Shown here: positions 5,569-6,590 of the stretch, in pieces
How positions within the stretch are numbered: the stretch's first letter is position 1
How the letters are laid out: the number at the start of each line of letters is the position of its first letter
Assembly (NCBI GenBank): GCA_903915485.1
Contig: CAIWTC010000011.1
Location: 1-6,590, forward strand
Length of the DNA: 6,590 nucleotides
Direction: 5' to 3'
Source: an uncultured Ignavibacteriales bacterium
GTDB taxonomy: Bacteria > Bacteroidota > Ignavibacteria > Ignavibacteriales > Ignavibacteriaceae
Position numbers and translations under genes: made by a program
The notes under the pieces: generated by a model
Seen by the model: only the letters and a program-made list of their open reading frames with translations
Told to the model about the DNA's origin: nothing
Database searches by the model: none

Positions 5569-6590
5569 ATGAACGAGAATTTTTCTGATAGAATGCAAGA
5601 AGTAATCAGGTACAGCCGTGAGGAGGCTCTTCGGCTCGGGCATGATTATATAGGAACCGAGCATTTATTGCTTGGTATCATTAAAGAAGGTCAGGGAGTG
5701 GCTGTTAGAATTCTTAGAAATTTGGATTGCGATTTAGTTAAACTGAAAAAATCAGTCGAGGAATCCGTAAGAACATCTGGCGGAACTTTAACAATTGGCA
5801 ATATTCCATTAACTAAGCAGGCAGAAAAAGTTTTAAAAATTACCCAGATTGAATCCAAAATATATAAAGCAGAAGTAATTGGAACAGAACATCTGCTGCT
5901 TTCGTTGCTTAGAGATGAGGATAACATTGCTACTCAGATATTATTGCAGTTCAATGTTACTTATGAGGCATCCCGTTCTGAATTGAATGCGATGCTCTCG
6001 CAGAAGGACTCAGGCGAGCCAAGAAAAAATCCGTTGCAAACCCCCGGGCCTGAGAAAAAAGCAGAAAAGACCAAAACTCCCGTGCTGGATAATTTTGGAA
6101 GAGACCTGACTAAACTTGCAATTGAAGATAAACTTGACCCGGTCGTTGGCAGAGAAAAAGAAATTGAAAGAGTTGCGCAAGTATTAAGCAGGCGCAAGAA
6201 AAATAATCCCGTATTGATTGGAGAACCCGGAGTTGGTAAAACTGCAATCGCTGAAGGACTCGCACTTAGAATTATTCAGAAAAAAGTTCCAAGAATTTTA
6301 CAGAACATGCGTGTAGTTACACTTGATATCGCAGGCATGGTTGCTGGTACTAAGTATCGCGGTCAGTTTGAAGAACGAATGAAATCATTAATGAGTGAGT
6401 TGGAAAAAGCAAAAGATGTTATTCTCTTCATTGATGAGCTGCATACAATAGTTGGTGCAGGCGGAGCTTCCGGTTCTTTGGACGCTTCAAATATGTTTAA
6501 GCCTGCTTTGGCTAGAGGCGACATTCAGTGCATAGGTGCTACTACTCTTGATGAATATCGGAAGTTCATTGAAACTGATGGTGCACTTGA
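5569..6590 (+). CDS. clpC: ATP-dependent Clp protease ATP-binding subunit ClpC (3' end outside window)
   Basis: The first 340 residues of an AAA+ (Hsp100) unfoldase that feeds substrates to the ClpP peptidase in the cytoplasm. The frame is open to the right edge; full-length ClpC is usually about 810-850 residues, so well over half is missing. The N-domain has the paired Clp repeats, each with a GTEHLLL block (29-35 and 105-111). A charged Pro/Lys-rich linker follows (about 146-172). The first AAA+ module starts near DNFGRDLT (174-181) and contains Walker A GEPGVGKT (218-225, Lys224), the pore loop GTKYRGQFEER (260-270, Tyr263), Walker B VILFIDE (284-290, Glu290) and a sensor-1 region CIGATTLDEYRK (321-332). 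The double N-repeat and this AAA1 sequence fit ClpC better than ClpB or ClpA; the M-domain and the ClpP-binding loop that would settle it lie outside the window. It has its own promoter candidate and ribosome site and is divergent from the uncharacterised gene. Confidence 0.95.
   Translation, partial: MNENFSDRMQEVIRYSREEALRLGHDYIGTEHLLLGIIKEGQGVAVRILRNLDCDLVKLKKSVEESVRTSGGTLTIGNIPLTKQAEKVLKITQIESKIYKAEVIGTEHLLLSLLRDEDNIATQILLQFNVTYEASRSELNAMLSQKDSGEPRKNPLQTPGPEKKAEKTKTPVLDNFGRDLTKLAIEDKLDPVVGREKEIERVAQVLSRRKKNNPVLIGEPGVGKTAIAEGLALRIIQKKVPRILQNMRVVTLDIAGMVAGTKYRGQFEERMKSLMSELEKAKDVILFIDELHTIVGAGGASGSLDASNMFKPALARGDIQCIGATTLDEYRKFIETDGAL

Noticed and set aside
5691..6197. Two 78-codon minus-strand open frames (5691-5927 and 5961-6197)
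   Set aside because: Both are antisense to the strongly conserved ClpC N-domain and AAA1 module; the Ser/Leu-rich translations are typical of shadow frames.
1..6590. CRISPR array, tRNA/rRNA gene, insertion sequence or defence module
   Set aside because: No regularly spaced repeats, cloverleaf sequence, transposase motif or paired toxin/defence genes were seen on either strand; coding sequence fills nearly all of the window.

Overview
The window looks like ordinary chromosomal DNA from a bacterium of the Bacteroidota/Chlorobi/Ignavibacteria (FCB) branch, most likely Ignavibacteria-like. The best clue is the C-terminal type IX secretion (T9SS) sorting domain of the first gene. It has the YPNPFNP block and an LPSGTYIYRL segment typical of secreted proteins from that branch. 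Low-GC, A/T-rich spacers, starts without a clear Shine-Dalgarno sequence (recQ, the MATE gene and the uncharacterised gene at 4505-5248), and a RecQ with an extra C-terminal helix-turn-helix region fit the same placement. The exact genus cannot be read from this sequence.

The five protein genes alternate strictly in strand (+, -, +, -, +), so no two adjacent genes can form an operon here. From left to right: (1) the 3' end of a secreted T9SS-sorted protein with a jelly-roll/MAM-like domain, ending at a strong intrinsic terminator; (2) a complete RecQ-family DNA helicase on the minus strand, whose stop codon touches that terminator's T-tract; (3) a 252-bp divergent spacer; (4) a complete NorM-type MATE efflux transporter on the plus strand; (5) a complete, uncharacterised conserved cysteine-containing protein on the minus strand, only 3 bp from the transporter's stop; (6) a 320-bp divergent spacer with a good sigma70-like promoter candidate; (7) the 5' part (340 codons) of a ClpC-type AAA+ unfoldase running off the right edge.

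Functionally this is a set of unrelated housekeeping and accessory genes: secretion cargo, DNA repair, efflux and proteolysis. I found no CRISPR array, RNA gene, transposase, phage gene or defence/toxin module. The items most worth a second look are the uncharacterised protein at 4505-5248, a CGATAAA heptamer recurring in both divergent spacers, and a 15-codon Tyr-rich mini-ORF ending one base before clpC. None of these amounts to evidence for a new system.
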